Shown here piece after piece: positions 25,349 through 33,578 of a stretch of DNA of 38,509 nucleotides; the stretch's first letter is position 1, and each line of letters opens with the position of its first letter. The notes under the pieces were generated by a model that made no database searches, had not been told where the DNA came from, and was given only the letters and a program-made list of their open reading frames with translations. Source of the stretch: Pseudomonas sp. 21 (lineage in GTDB: Bacteria; Pseudomonadota; Gammaproteobacteria; Pseudomonadales; Pseudomonadaceae); the NCBI RefSeq assembly GCF_000955805.1, contig NZ_JYOA01000010.1, positions 1-38,509 of the forward strand. Direction: 5' to 3'. The translations under genes and the position numbers were made by a program.

Positions 25349-28198
25349 TCAGGCCTCGGCCAGCGCCCGGTTCAGCGCCTGCTCCAGGCTCTGCTTGTAG
25401 CGCAGGAAATGTACCGTCTGCAGTTCGCCGCCCTCGCGCATGGCCGACAGGTCCAGGTCGGTGATGTAGCAGGGGTAGCGCTCCTGCCCCCGGCGCCGGT
25501 CCAGGATGTGCCGGGCCACGGCCTGGAACAGCTCGTTGCCGAACTCCAGTTCCGAGAACTCGCGGTGGTTGCAGAACAGCGTGGTGCGCGCGCGCTGGCC
25601 TTCTCCGGGCTCGACGATCGCCTGCACGTTGTAGAACGGCAGCGCTTCCAGCGGCTGCGGCGTGTGGCGCCGCTCGATGCGTTGCGCGCGCTGGTGACCA
25701 TTGGTCACCACTTCGTAGAAGAGGATGTCCGCCCCCACCGGTCCCTGGGTTTCCAGTAGCGAAATCACGGCGTTGCGGCGGTACTGCACCGACTGCAGGA
25801 AGCGCTGCAGCGGCAGCAGCAGGCCTTCCTCGGTGTCGTACTCCTGGCGGCGCCGCCAGAGGGCGTTGCGCTCGTCGAGGATGGTGATTTCCGCGCTGCC
25901 TTCGTCCAGGCGGTAGAACACCTGCACGGTATTGGCCCGGCCCAGCGGCAGGATCATGGCAAGGTCGTCGCCTTCCAGCGCGTGCCGGTCCAGCTGCAGG
26001 AAGCCGCTGTCGTCCTGGGTGTCGCCCAGGTGTTCCACCAACGCCGGCAGCCCCTCGATCACCCGGTGGCTGACGCTGCCCGGCACCAGGTGCAGCAGGT
26101 GGAAATGCTGGCGTACCTGCAGCAGGTAGCGCCCACCCTTGCCACTGGCGAGCTGCGCATGGGCGTCGCGGAACAGGTCTTCCACGCGCTGGGCGATGGC
26201 CGTGGCGCGGTTGCGGCAGAAACAGCGCACCAGCAGGCGCGGCGGCGGGGCGTCGGTGGGCAGTGTGTTGAGGAATTCGCGCAGGCAGTCGAGCAGCGCG
26301 TGGGGCCCGGAATAGCGGCTGACCAGCAGTTCGTTCCAGCTGTTGAGGGTGATCTGGTCGAGGGTCAGCACCAGGTTGTCGCGCACGCCGGAGTAGCCGA
26401 GCGAGTCGGTCCGCTCGGTGGTCATGTGCACGTTCATCTGGCTGTGCTGGCGCAGCGGGTCGACGCCGACGTTCACCAGCAGCAGTACCTGCGAGGGCAC
26501 CGCGCTGCGCAACAGGGCGCTTTCCGGCACTTCGTTGAGCGGCAGCGGGACGGCCTGCTGCAGGCTGCCCAGCAGGTTCTGCAATTCGAATTCGCTGAGG
26601 TCGCTGGCGCCCGGTTGCAGGGACAGCCGCGTGGTGGCGTCGATCACGCCGTTGCGGTGGCTCCAGGCGAGCAGTTCCATGAGGTCGCGGGCGCGGCGCA
26701 GCGGGGCGAAGTCGGCCATTTCCTGCAACGACAGGTTGCCGCTGAACAGTGCCCAGTACGGCGGTTTGCCGGCCTCGCCGCCGGGCAATTGGGCGAGGGT
26801 GAGGATGTCCTCGGCCATGTCCGGGGCGATGCCCGGGTTGATGAACTCGACCTTGCCGGCCTTGCGCTCGAAGGCGGCATACAGGCGCCGGCCGAGGATG
26901 CCCATGTCCCGCGGGTTGATGCCGCTGGTGGCGTGCTGCAGGCGGGCGAACTGCGAGAGGAAGCGGTAGCTGTGGGTCAGTTCGTTGACCAGCGCACGGC
27001 GCTCCAGCAGCACCTGACGGACCTTCCACTGGCTGCGGCTGTCGAGCTGGGCGAAGGCGCGGCTGTCCCACTTCCAGGGCGCCGAGACGCGCTCCATCAC
27101 CTTGCGCTGCCAGCTCTTGTGGCCCTGGCGCGGCGGGCGGCTGAGCTTCTTGCCGACCTTCAGGTAGAGGCAGCGACGGATCAGCTCCAGGCGTTCGGTT
27201 TCGCCGCGCTCCTTGAGGTATTCCTCCAGGCGGCGGTAGAGCATGACGTAGGGGTCCAGCTCCTCCACGTCCAGGCGCCCGGCGTAGATCGCCTGCTTGT
27301 AGCGCAGGCTCAGGCAGGACACCTGTGGATGTTCGCTGGCGTAGACCTCGGTGAGCAGCAGCTTGAGCACCGACTTGTAGGGCGACTCGATGCCCTTGAA
27401 CAGCTGCCACATGCCGGCACCGATGAACTCGCCCGGCGGGATGCGTGCCAGGTGGCCGAGGTCGAGGACGTCCTCGGTGCGGATGAAACGCTTGCTCAGC
27501 AACGTCTGGCAGTACTCGGCGTAGCGGTTCTCTTCGTAGACCGGCACCAGCCACCACAGCGGCGTGCGGCCGCCGAGCCAGATGGCGGTACGGTAGAACT
27601 CGTCGAGCAGCAGGTAGTGCTGGCTGGTGCCGCAGTCGTCGGAGGTCAGCCGGGCCTCGCGGGCGCCCTGGGTGTAGTGCTGCGGGTCGACGAGGAAGCA
27701 GTGCACCTCGGCGCCCTGGGTGGCGGCCCATTGTTCGAGCAGCTCGCATTTGCGGCGCAGTTCCGCCAGCTCCCGCTCGGAGAGGTCGGAGGCGTGGCAG
27801 ACCCACAGGTCCAGGTCGCTCTGCTCGGCCTGGGCGACGGTGCCGAGGCTGCCCATCAGGAACAGCCCGTGGATCGGCAGCGGCGGATTGCCGCGACGGG
27901 TCTTGTAGCTGAAGGAGCGGGTCAGGCGCTGGGCCTCGGCGAGGAGCTCGTCGTCCGGGACGAAGTTCGACAATCCAGCGGGCGTGCTGGCCGAAACGTA
28001 GCCGGGCAGCAGCGGGTGGTTCACGTCCAGCAGCAGCGGCAACAGCTTGAGCACCAGCTGCTGGCGCGTGGAGAGCGCTTCGCTGGCCCGCTGCAGACGC
28101 GCGGCATTGACCTTCAGGAAGCGCTGACGCAATTGCGTCAGCACCTTTCGGTCGATGCCGTCGTCGATGTCCGGGCGGATCTCGGGGGTGAGCGTCAT
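25349..28198 (-). CDS. cyaA: class I adenylate cyclase CyaA
   Basis: This 949-residue enterobacterial-type (class I) adenylate cyclase makes cAMP from ATP in the cytoplasm. In Pseudomonas it feeds the cAMP receptor Vfr. The N-terminal catalytic nucleotidyltransferase domain (about 1-430) shows FLMGSLGTVAQAEQSDLDLWVC (GS and DxD motif near 110-130) and LDEFYRTAIWLGGRTPLWWLVP (near 190). The C-terminal half (about 430-949) is the regulatory part. Length and domain order are normal. A perfect 20-bp palindrome lies within codons 19-25, at 28123-28142. It is transcribed away from the TIGR02647 gene region and lies upstream of the convergent rnk. Confidence 0.96.
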   Translation of the reverse strand: MTLTPEIRPDIDDGIDRKVLTQLRQRFLKVNAARLQRASEALSTRQQLVLKLLPLLLDVNHPLLPGYVSASTPAGLSNFVPDDELLAEAQRLTRSFSYKTRRGNPPLPIHGLFLMGSLGTVAQAEQSDLDLWVCHASDLSERELAELRRKCELLEQWAATQGAEVHCFLVDPQHYTQGAREARLTSDDCGTSQHYLLLDEFYRTAIWLGGRTPLWWLVPVYEENRYAEYCQTLLSKRFIRTEDVLDLGHLARIPPGEFIGAGMWQLFKGIESPYKSVLKLLLTEVYASEHPQVSCLSLRYKQAIYAGRLDVEELDPYVMLYRRLEEYLKERGETERLELIRRCLYLKVGKKLSRPPRQGHKSWQRKVMERVSAPWKWDSRAFAQLDSRSQWKVRQVLLERRALVNELTHSYRFLSQFARLQHATSGINPRDMGILGRRLYAAFERKAGKVEFINPGIAPDMAEDILTLAQLPGGEAGKPPYWALFSGNLSLQEMADFAPLRRARDLMELLAWSHRNGVIDATTRLSLQPGASDLSEFELQNLLGSLQQAVPLPLNEVPESALLRSAVPSQVLLLVNVGVDPLRQHSQMNVHMTTERTDSLGYSGVRDNLVLTLDQITLNSWNELLVSRYSGPHALLDCLREFLNTLPTDAPPPRLLVRCFCRNRATAIAQRVEDLFRDAHAQLASGKGGRYLLQVRQHFHLLHLVPGSVSHRVIEGLPALVEHLGDTQDDSGFLQLDRHALEGDDLAMILPLGRANTVQVFYRLDEGSAEITILDERNALWRRRQEYDTEEGLLLPLQRFLQSVQYRRNAVISLLETQGPVGADILFYEVVTNGHQRAQRIERRHTPQPLEALPFYNVQAIVEPGEGQRARTTLFCNHREFSELEFGNELFQAVARHILDRRRGQERYPCYITDLDLSAMREGGELQTVHFLRYKQSLEQALNRALAEA
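28123..28142. repeat. perfect 20-bp palindrome at the 5' end of cyaA
   Basis: GCTGACGCAA is followed directly by its reverse complement TTGCGTCAGC, with no spacer. It covers codons 19-25 of cyaA (VLTQLRQ). It could be an operator within the coding region, or form a hairpin in the early transcript. Confidence 0.55.
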
Positions 28199-28290
28199 GG
28201 CGTACTGCTGCCTGGCCAGCGGCGCCGCATCAGGAAATGCGGCGCTCGGAAGTGTGCCAGTTTATCGCCCGCTCGCGGGGGAACTTGAGG

Positions 28291-28524
28291 TCAGCCGCGC
28301 AGGATGCCGAGCAGGACCTGGGCGTGCTCGGCGGCGTCGAGCCCCAGTCCGGTCAGATAGCCGCCGTCCTGCTTGTCGATCAGGCCCTTGGCGTGGAGCC
28401 GTTCGGCGGCGGCCACTGTTTCGGCGGAAGCGTCGTGGTGCACTTTCAACCCGGCCTGGCTGTTCTCCAGGTCGTAGAGCGCCAGCAGGTCCAGTTCTTC
28501 AACCATTTCTTTCGTGAAAGCCAT
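28291..28524 (-). CDS. TIGR02647 family small protein
   Basis: This 77-residue protein begins MAFTKEMVEELDLLALYDLENSQAGLKVHHDA. It matches the Pseudomonas-type TIGR02647 family found next to cyaA. It looks like a small helical protein with a possible winged-helix layout, but it has no known function. GGGAG is seen at the proper distance upstream of the ATG at 28524. It follows the next hypothetical gene by 100 bp and may be read separately. Confidence 0.85.
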   Translation of the reverse strand: MAFTKEMVEELDLLALYDLENSQAGLKVHHDASAETVAAAERLHAKGLIDKQDGGYLTGLGLDAAEHAQVLLGILRG

Positions 28525-28624
28525 TCGCCTAACTCCCGATGGTCAATGAGGCCTCAGTGTAGTCTCAAGTCCGACCGGTTCGGCAAGCGCTCTTATGCCG
28601 CTGTTTCATTTCACGATGCTGCCG

Positions 28625-28903
28625 TTACGCCTCGGTGCCGTCGGGCAGGGTCGGCAGCGCGCGCAGCGCCTCTTCGTACCACTCGCCGTTGAACGGGCGG
28701 TCCTCGGCCAGCATCGCCTCGATCTCGTGGGCGAGTACCAGGGCCATCAGGTGCAGGGCGTCCTCGCGCTCGTAGCCGACCAGGGTCAACTTGTTGAACA
28801 CGGCGCGGGCGGCCGCCGGGCTCTCGCTGTCGATCTGGTTCTCGATGGCCTGGATCAGGGTGTCCTCGGCGAAGGACTCTTCGCTGTCGTCTACGTCGGT
28901 CAT
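28625..28903 (-). CDS. conserved hypothetical acidic protein
   Basis: This 92-residue acidic protein (TDVDDSEESFAEDTLIQAIENQIDSESPAAARAVFNKLTLVGYEREDALHLMALVLAHEIEAML) is predicted helical. I recognise no domain. The ATG at 28903 has GGAG nine bases upstream; an in-frame GTG sits just before it. It is divergent from corA, in the place where P. aeruginosa also has a short hypothetical gene (PA5269/PA5270 area), so it is probably conserved. Confidence 0.75.
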   Translation of the reverse strand: MTDVDDSEESFAEDTLIQAIENQIDSESPAAARAVFNKLTLVGYEREDALHLMALVLAHEIEAMLAEDRPFNGEWYEEALRALPTLPDGTEA

Positions 28904-28990
28904 CACATTGCTCTCCGCTGGACTTGTGAAGCGCCGGGAAGTTGGCCAACCTGCGGGTCAACTTCTGGCTGTAAAGGATTGTCGGGCGAC

Positions 28991-29956
28991 ATGATCACCT
29001 ATTACACCCTGGTCGGCGACCGCCTGGTGCGCCACAACGGCAACGAGTGCCACGGCATGCCCAAGGACACCCTGTGGATCGACCTGTTCCAGCCCACGGC
29101 GGAAGAAGAGCGGCTGCTGGAGTCGATCATCGAGGTGGATGTGCCAACCCAGGAGGAGATGGCCGAGATCGAGGACTCCTCGCGCTTCTACGAGAGCAAT
29201 GGCGCGCTGTACATGACCACCACGGTGGTCGGCGGTATCCGCGAGCACAAGCCGAGCACCTCGGAAGTCACCTGCGTGCTGACCCCGCATTGGCTGGTGA
29301 CGGTGCGCTACACCGACCTGCTGGCCTTCCGCACCTTCGAGACGCGGACCCAGCGCGGCGGCTGCGAAGGGCGCAGCGACCAGTTGTTCGTGACCCTGAT
29401 GGACAGCGTGGTGGACCGTATCGCCGACGTGCTGGAGAACGTGCAGAAGCAACTCGACAGCCTTGGCAGCGGCATCTTCCGCGAGGGCCCGGCCAGCGAG
29501 AAGGCCGACCTGCAGGAAGTGGTCAAGCAGTTGGGGCGGGGAAACTCGCTGCTGTCCAAGCTCAACGAGAGCCTGCTGAGCGTCAGCCGGCCGCTGTCGT
29601 ACTTCCGCCAGGGCAGCAATGGCTGGATCAGCGACGAGGTGAAGCTGGGCATGAAGTCGGTGGAGCGCGACGTGCGCTCGCTCAGCGAGTACCAGACGAA
29701 GATGGCCGGGGAAATCACCTTCCTGCTGGACGCTACCCTGGGCCTGATCAACATCGAGCAGAACAGCATCATCAAGGTGTTTTCCATCGCCGCCGTGCTG
29801 TTCCTGCCGCCGACCCTGGTGGGCACGGTGTACGGCATGAACTTCGCGCACATGCCCGAGTTGCAATGGCTGGCCGGCTACCCGATGGCGCTGGTGGCGA
29901 TGGTGATCTCGGCGATCATTCCCTACTACTGGTTCAAGTACAAAGGCTGGCTGTAG
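28991..29956 (+). CDS. corA: CorA family magnesium/metal ion channel
   Basis: This 321-residue inner-membrane channel has the cytoplasmic N-terminal funnel domain (about 1-260), two transmembrane helices at about 264-283 and 297-316, and the signature YGMNF with GMN at 282-284. The long helix region (VLENVQKQLDSLGSGIF, RQGSNGWISDEVKLGMKSVERDVRSLSEYQTKM) forms the gating pentamer. It admits Mg2+ and also Co2+ or Ni2+. The start at 28991 has only a distant Shine-Dalgarno. The upstream leader has an imperfect inverted repeat (GAAGTTG at 28938, CAACTTC at 28959), possibly regulatory. Confidence 0.95.
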   Translation: MITYYTLVGDRLVRHNGNECHGMPKDTLWIDLFQPTAEEERLLESIIEVDVPTQEEMAEIEDSSRFYESNGALYMTTTVVGGIREHKPSTSEVTCVLTPHWLVTVRYTDLLAFRTFETRTQRGGCEGRSDQLFVTLMDSVVDRIADVLENVQKQLDSLGSGIFREGPASEKADLQEVVKQLGRGNSLLSKLNESLLSVSRPLSYFRQGSNGWISDEVKLGMKSVERDVRSLSEYQTKMAGEITFLLDATLGLINIEQNSIIKVFSIAAVLFLPPTLVGTVYGMNFAHMPELQWLAGYPMALVAMVISAIIPYYWFKYKGWL

Positions 29957-30079
29957 CCGGTTGCTGGCTGGATTGAGACGGGTTCGCTCGATGGAATTGA
30001 TGTCGGTCAAGAAGGCTCGCCCCGCTGGCGCAGAGAGTGGGAAGTCCCCTGACCACTCAATGTCTCACCGGAGGAGACC

Positions 30080-31129
30080 ATGTCCGAGCCCGTTACCAGC
30101 AGAACCCCCCCGGTACGCCGTGCCAGCAAGACTGCCAGCCGGGCGCCCGCCGCCGCTCCCGCCAAGCCGCCGATGACCGCTGGCGCGGAGGAAATCCGCG
30201 CCCAGAGCCAGGGCCCGGTCGCGCTGAAAGTGGCCATGGCGCCGCGCGGCAGCAACGAGGACTCCACGTCCGCCGAACTGCCGGCCTTCTACCCTTACCG
30301 CAAGCGGCTGCAGCGCAGGGAATACGAGCATCTCAAGGAGCAGCTGCAGGTCGAGCTGCTGAAGGTGCAGAGCTGGGTGAAGGAGACCGGCCAGCGCGTC
30401 GTCGTGCTGTTCGAGGGCCGTGACGCCGCGGGCAAGGGCGGCACGATCAAGCGCTTCATGGAGCACCTCAACCCGCGCGGCGCGCGGGTGATTGCCCTGG
30501 AAAAGCCCAGCGACGCCGAGCGCGGCCAGTGGTACTTCCAGCGCTACATCCAGCACCTGCCCACGGCCGGGGAGATCGTCTTCTTCGACCGCTCCTGGTA
30601 CAACCGCGCCGGCGTCGAGCGGGTGATGGGCTTCTGCTCGCCGCGCCAGTACCTGGAGTTCATGCAGCAGACGCCGGAGCTGGAGCGCATGCTGGTGCGC
30701 AACGGCATCCTGGTCTTCAAGTACTGGTTCTCGGTGAGCCGCGAGGAGCAATTGCGCCGCTTCGTCTCGCGCCGCGACGACCCGCTCAAGCACTGGAAGC
30801 TGTCACCCATCGACATCCAGTCGCTGGACAAGTGGGATGACTACACCCAGGCCAAGGAAGCGATGTTCTTCCACACCGACACCGCCGATGCACCCTGGGT
30901 GGTGATCAAGTCCGACGACAAGAAGCGCGCGCGCCTCAACTGCCTGCGGCACTTCCTGCACACGCTGGACTACCCCGGCAAGGACGAGAAGATCGCCCAC
31001 GCCCCGGACCCGTTGCTGGTGGGCCGGGCCGCCGACCTGGACCGCGACGAGATGCAGGCGCCCCCGGTCGCGGAGAGCGCCCCCGCGGTGCCCGTGGCGG
31101 AGCCGGAGCCTGAGGCGATTCCGGCCTGA
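30080..31129 (+). CDS. ppk2: polyphosphate kinase 2 (PPK2 family)
   Basis: This 349-residue single-domain PPK2 enzyme transfers phosphate from polyphosphate to a nucleoside diphosphate. Walker A is FEGRDAAGKGGTIKR (112-123) and Walker B is FFDRSWYNRAGVE (Asp170). The lid region carries FVSRRDDPLKHWKLS, and the C-terminal TDTADAPWVVIKSDDKKRARLN is also typical. The first 65 residues are Ala/Pro/Lys-rich and the last 30 are Pro/Glu-rich, both probably disordered. The sequence resembles P. aeruginosa PA0141 as I recall it, one of several paralogues there. Preference for ADP or GDP cannot be read from sequence. GGAGGAG precedes the ATG. It stands after corA, beyond the part that keeps PAO1 order. 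Confidence 0.94.
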   Translation: MSEPVTSRTPPVRRASKTASRAPAAAPAKPPMTAGAEEIRAQSQGPVALKVAMAPRGSNEDSTSAELPAFYPYRKRLQRREYEHLKEQLQVELLKVQSWVKETGQRVVVLFEGRDAAGKGGTIKRFMEHLNPRGARVIALEKPSDAERGQWYFQRYIQHLPTAGEIVFFDRSWYNRAGVERVMGFCSPRQYLEFMQQTPELERMLVRNGILVFKYWFSVSREEQLRRFVSRRDDPLKHWKLSPIDIQSLDKWDDYTQAKEAMFFHTDTADAPWVVIKSDDKKRARLNCLRHFLHTLDYPGKDEKIAHAPDPLLVGRAADLDRDEMQAPPVAESAPAVPVAEPEPEAIPA

Positions 31130-31133
31130 GGCG

Positions 31134-31901
31134 TTACTGCTGGCTGATCAGCATGAGCTGGCCGGAAACGGCGCGGGCGTTGCGATCGACGATGATCGGC
31201 GCCCAGGGCCGGCCGGAGGCGCTGACGCCGCTGTTGCTCTTGCTGTTCATGTCCAGCAGCGCCTTGCTCAGGTACTCCCAGCGGGTGCGCAGTTTCTTGG
31301 TCGCATCGCTGTCGGGCAACTGGTCGATACGCTGGGTCAACAACGGCACCAGCACGCCCTCGTCCTGGCCGAGGTATTCCTGCGGCTGCTCGCGGGCCAG
31401 CTCCAGGCCGCTGATATAGGCGCGGCCCAGGTACTGGGTGGCCAGGTATTCCACGCGCACCGGCAGCTCCCACAGCGGAATCTGGCTGGCGTCGGCGGTG
31501 GCGGGGACGAAGCGTTCGATCTGGTTGAGCAGGTCGCGCAGGGAGCGGCTCAGATCCTGGTTGTAGCGCCAGGGCAGGTCTTCTTCCTTGGGGCCGTAGG
31601 AAACGCCATTGCGAATCTGGGTAACGAACTCCGCATGGGCCTTGCGCAGGGCATCGTCAGCCTTGGGGTAGGCCTTGACGGCATTGTCCAGCGTGGCCAG
31701 GTCCTTCTCCAGCTGGGCGGCGTGGGTTTCCTGGAAGCCTTCGCCGCGCAGCAGCAACAGGCTGTTGATCGAGCGGCAGGTATAGACCTGCAGGGTCTGC
31801 AATTGCAGTTCCTCGCTGGGCAGGTTGGCCTGGGCGGCGAGGGAGAGGAGTCCGAAACAGCACAGCAGGAAACCGCGATAGACATCGAGCTTTCGGAACA
31901 T
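31134..31901 (-). CDS. secreted protein of unknown function
   Basis: This 255-residue protein has an N-terminal signal peptide (KLDVYRGFLLCCFGLLSLAAQA, cleavage near 26). The rest is helical: LQLQTLQVYTCRSINSLLLLRGEGFQETHAAQLEKDLATLDNAVKAY and similar stretches. It recalls PilJ-type four-helix periplasmic sensor modules (type IV pili or NarX-like) without any membrane anchor or signalling part. I do not recognise a specific family. It converges with ppk2, four bases apart. It is probably periplasmic. Confidence 0.75.
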   Translation of the reverse strand: MFRKLDVYRGFLLCCFGLLSLAAQANLPSEELQLQTLQVYTCRSINSLLLLRGEGFQETHAAQLEKDLATLDNAVKAYPKADDALRKAHAEFVTQIRNGVSYGPKEEDLPWRYNQDLSRSLRDLLNQIERFVPATADASQIPLWELPVRVEYLATQYLGRAYISGLELAREQPQEYLGQDEGVLVPLLTQRIDQLPDSDATKKLRTRWEYLSKALLDMNSKSNSGVSASGRPWAPIIVDRNARAVSGQLMLISQQ

Positions 31902-32048
31902 GGCGGAGGCGTCCTTCTTGTTATTGTGAGCTGCCTGATTCGCCCGGGCGCGTGTTCTCTGGCGCCAGAAATGCAGCTATTCCTAGGCTAGCTGCGAACC
32001 TCGCCGCTGCAACCGTCCGAAAGAGTGATTTGTGCAGCTGAACCGGTG

Positions 32049-32105
32049 CCGGCGGAGGGTTCGGGAGGGGGAGGACTGCTCTGGGGAGAGCCGAACCTCC
32101 GCCGG
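32049..32105. repeat. imperfect stem-loop between the secreted protein and outer-membrane barrel genes
   Basis: CCGGCGGAGGGTTCGG (32049-32064) and CCGAACCTCCGCCGG (32091-32105) pair with a single bulged G, enclosing a G-rich loop. It lies just 3' of the outer-membrane barrel gene on the minus strand, where it could stop transcription, but no T run follows on either strand. Confidence 0.5.
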
Positions 32106-32126
32106 GCTTTGCGGGGCGGACGGGCG

Positions 32127-32624
32127 TCAGAAGCGCCAGTAGGCCGAAAGGGTGGTCTGGTCGAGGTCGATGTCGCCGACGTCCAGGTATTCCTGTTCCA
32201 GGCGCACACCCAGGCCGCCAATCACGTCCATTTCGCCGCCGAAGCCGTAGAGCGCGTCCACGTCGTCGGACTTGCCGGCGGCGTCGTTGTCGGCGTGCCA
32301 GGCGTGCACGCCGGCGATGCCGTACACGCGGATGCGCTGGCCAATGGGCACGCCCAGGTGGACGTTGGCTTGCAGCGACTCGCCGTCGAAGTGCTTCTTG
32401 CCGTCGTTCATGTCACCGAAGTCGACCACCGCGCCTTCCAGTGACAGGTAATTGTTGAAGCGGTAGCCGGCGTACAGCTTGTAGCTGTTGTCGTGGTCAT
32501 CGAAGGAGCGGTCGTCGATCTCGAGGCGAGTCACGCCGCCACCGACGTAGAGGCCGCTGTCGTCGGCCATCGCCAGGGCCGGAGCGGTCAGGGCGAGGGC
32601 GCAGAGGAGTTTCGAAAGGCGCAT
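32127..32624 (-). CDS. small outer-membrane beta-barrel protein (OmpW/OmpX-like porin family)
   Basis: This 165-residue protein has a Sec signal peptide (MRLSKLLCALALTAPALAMA, cleavage after 20). About eight short amphipathic beta strands with aromatic ends follow (GLYVGGGVTRLEIDDRSF, YKLYAGYRFNNYLSLEGAVVDFGD, VYGIAGVHAWH, VIGGLGVRLEQEYLDVGDIDLDQTTLSAYWRF). It ends in the C-terminal Phe (YWRF) typical of barrels inserted by Bam. It is likely an eight-stranded outer-membrane protein with a structural or adhesive role. AAGGGA precedes the ATG at 32624. The function is unknown. Confidence 0.85.
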   Translation of the reverse strand: MRLSKLLCALALTAPALAMADDSGLYVGGGVTRLEIDDRSFDDHDNSYKLYAGYRFNNYLSLEGAVVDFGDMNDGKKHFDGESLQANVHLGVPIGQRIRVYGIAGVHAWHADNDAAGKSDDVDALYGFGGEMDVIGGLGVRLEQEYLDVGDIDLDQTTLSAYWRF

Positions 32625-32814
32625 AGGATTCCCTTGCGGCCGGCGTGAGGCGCCAGCCGCCTTGCTGTCTTGCGGAGGATTTGGGTGCCGCTCTGGCGCG
32701 GGCTTATCGGCGCCAGCGCAGCGGCGGGGGCATTAGAGCGGGGCAATAGCGTGCGCGACCATCGAAGCTTGTCGAGAGTCGTCTGGCTTTTGTTCTAGAG
32801 GCTCTCGTCCAGAG

Positions 32815-33504
32815 TCAGGCGTGGGCTGCCTGGCGCAGGCGCTCGCGGTCCAGTATCTCGATGCCGCCATAGCTCAGGCGCACGATGCCCTGCGCTTCCA
32901 GCTCCTTGAGGATCTGGTTGGTGGTCTGCCGCGACAGCGACAGCATGGCCGCCAACTGGTCCTGGGGCAGGTGCAGCTCGCGCTTGGCGGTGGCCGACTC
33001 GCCGTAGCCCTCGGCGATCATCAGCAGGCGCCGCGCCAGGCGCGGTGCGGCCGGCAGCAGCGAGAGCTCTTCCAGCACGGCGAAGGTGATGCGCAGCTTG
33101 TGGCTCATCAGCAGGGCGAAGTCGCGCCAGTATTCCGGGTGCAGCGCCAGCAGCGCCTGCAGCGGCGCCAGGGGAACCTGCAACAGGACGGTGGCGCCCT
33201 CGGCGTAGGCGTCGTGGGTGCGCGGCTGGCCGTCGAACAGGCAGATCTCGCCGAACCAGTTGGGCGCTTCCACCAGCGCCAGCAGCGCTTCCTTGCCGGT
33301 CTCGCCGACCACGCTGACGCGCATCGCGCCTTCCACCACGCAATACAGGCCGCACGGCGCATCGCCACGGGCGAACAGGCGCTGGCCGGCGGGCAGGCGG
33401 CGCACCACGGCGGCGTCGCACAGCGCCTGGCGCAGGCCCTCGGGGAGGGTCTGGAACCAGCGGCCATCGTGCAGGCCGGAGAGGTAAGGCTTGGCGTCGG
33501 TCAT
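32815..33504 (-). CDS. Crp/Fnr family transcriptional regulator
   Basis: This 229-residue regulator has an N-terminal cyclic-nucleotide-binding fold (about 15-130; GEICLFDGQPRTHDAYAEG is the phosphate-cassette-like stretch) and a C-terminal winged helix (about 150-220; LPQDQLAAMLSLSRQTTNQILKELEAQGIVRLSYGGIEI). It lacks the four-Cys pattern of Fnr, so it does not look like an iron-sulfur sensor. The effector may be a cyclic nucleotide or something else. I chose the ATG at 33504; the open frame extends two codons to a TTG. A 16-bp near-palindrome sits at 33511-33526, just upstream. It is divergent from the Mpo1-like gene. Confidence 0.9.
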   Translation of the reverse strand: MTDAKPYLSGLHDGRWFQTLPEGLRQALCDAAVVRRLPAGQRLFARGDAPCGLYCVVEGAMRVSVVGETGKEALLALVEAPNWFGEICLFDGQPRTHDAYAEGATVLLQVPLAPLQALLALHPEYWRDFALLMSHKLRITFAVLEELSLLPAAPRLARRLLMIAEGYGESATAKRELHLPQDQLAAMLSLSRQTTNQILKELEAQGIVRLSYGGIEILDRERLRQAAHA

Positions 33505-33510
33505 GGTCAA

Positions 33511-33526
33511 TGTCGGCTAGCTGACA
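33511..33526. promoter_or_regulatory. candidate operator between Crp/Fnr regulator and Mpo1-like gene
   Basis: TGTCGGCTAGCTGACA is a 16-bp inverted repeat with one mismatched pair. It lies 6 bp before the regulator's ATG, within the 74-bp shared intergenic region. Binding by the adjacent Crp/Fnr protein (autoregulation) is an inference. If right, the palindrome overlaps the ribosome-binding region. Confidence 0.5.
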
Positions 33527-33578
33527 GAGTGGCAAGGCGCACATCGCCATGATGCCAGTACCTTGCGGGAGAACAACA

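Noticed and set aside
25056..28288. Long open frames on both strands over cyaA
   Set aside because: They are shadows of the well-supported cyaA frame and carry no domain.
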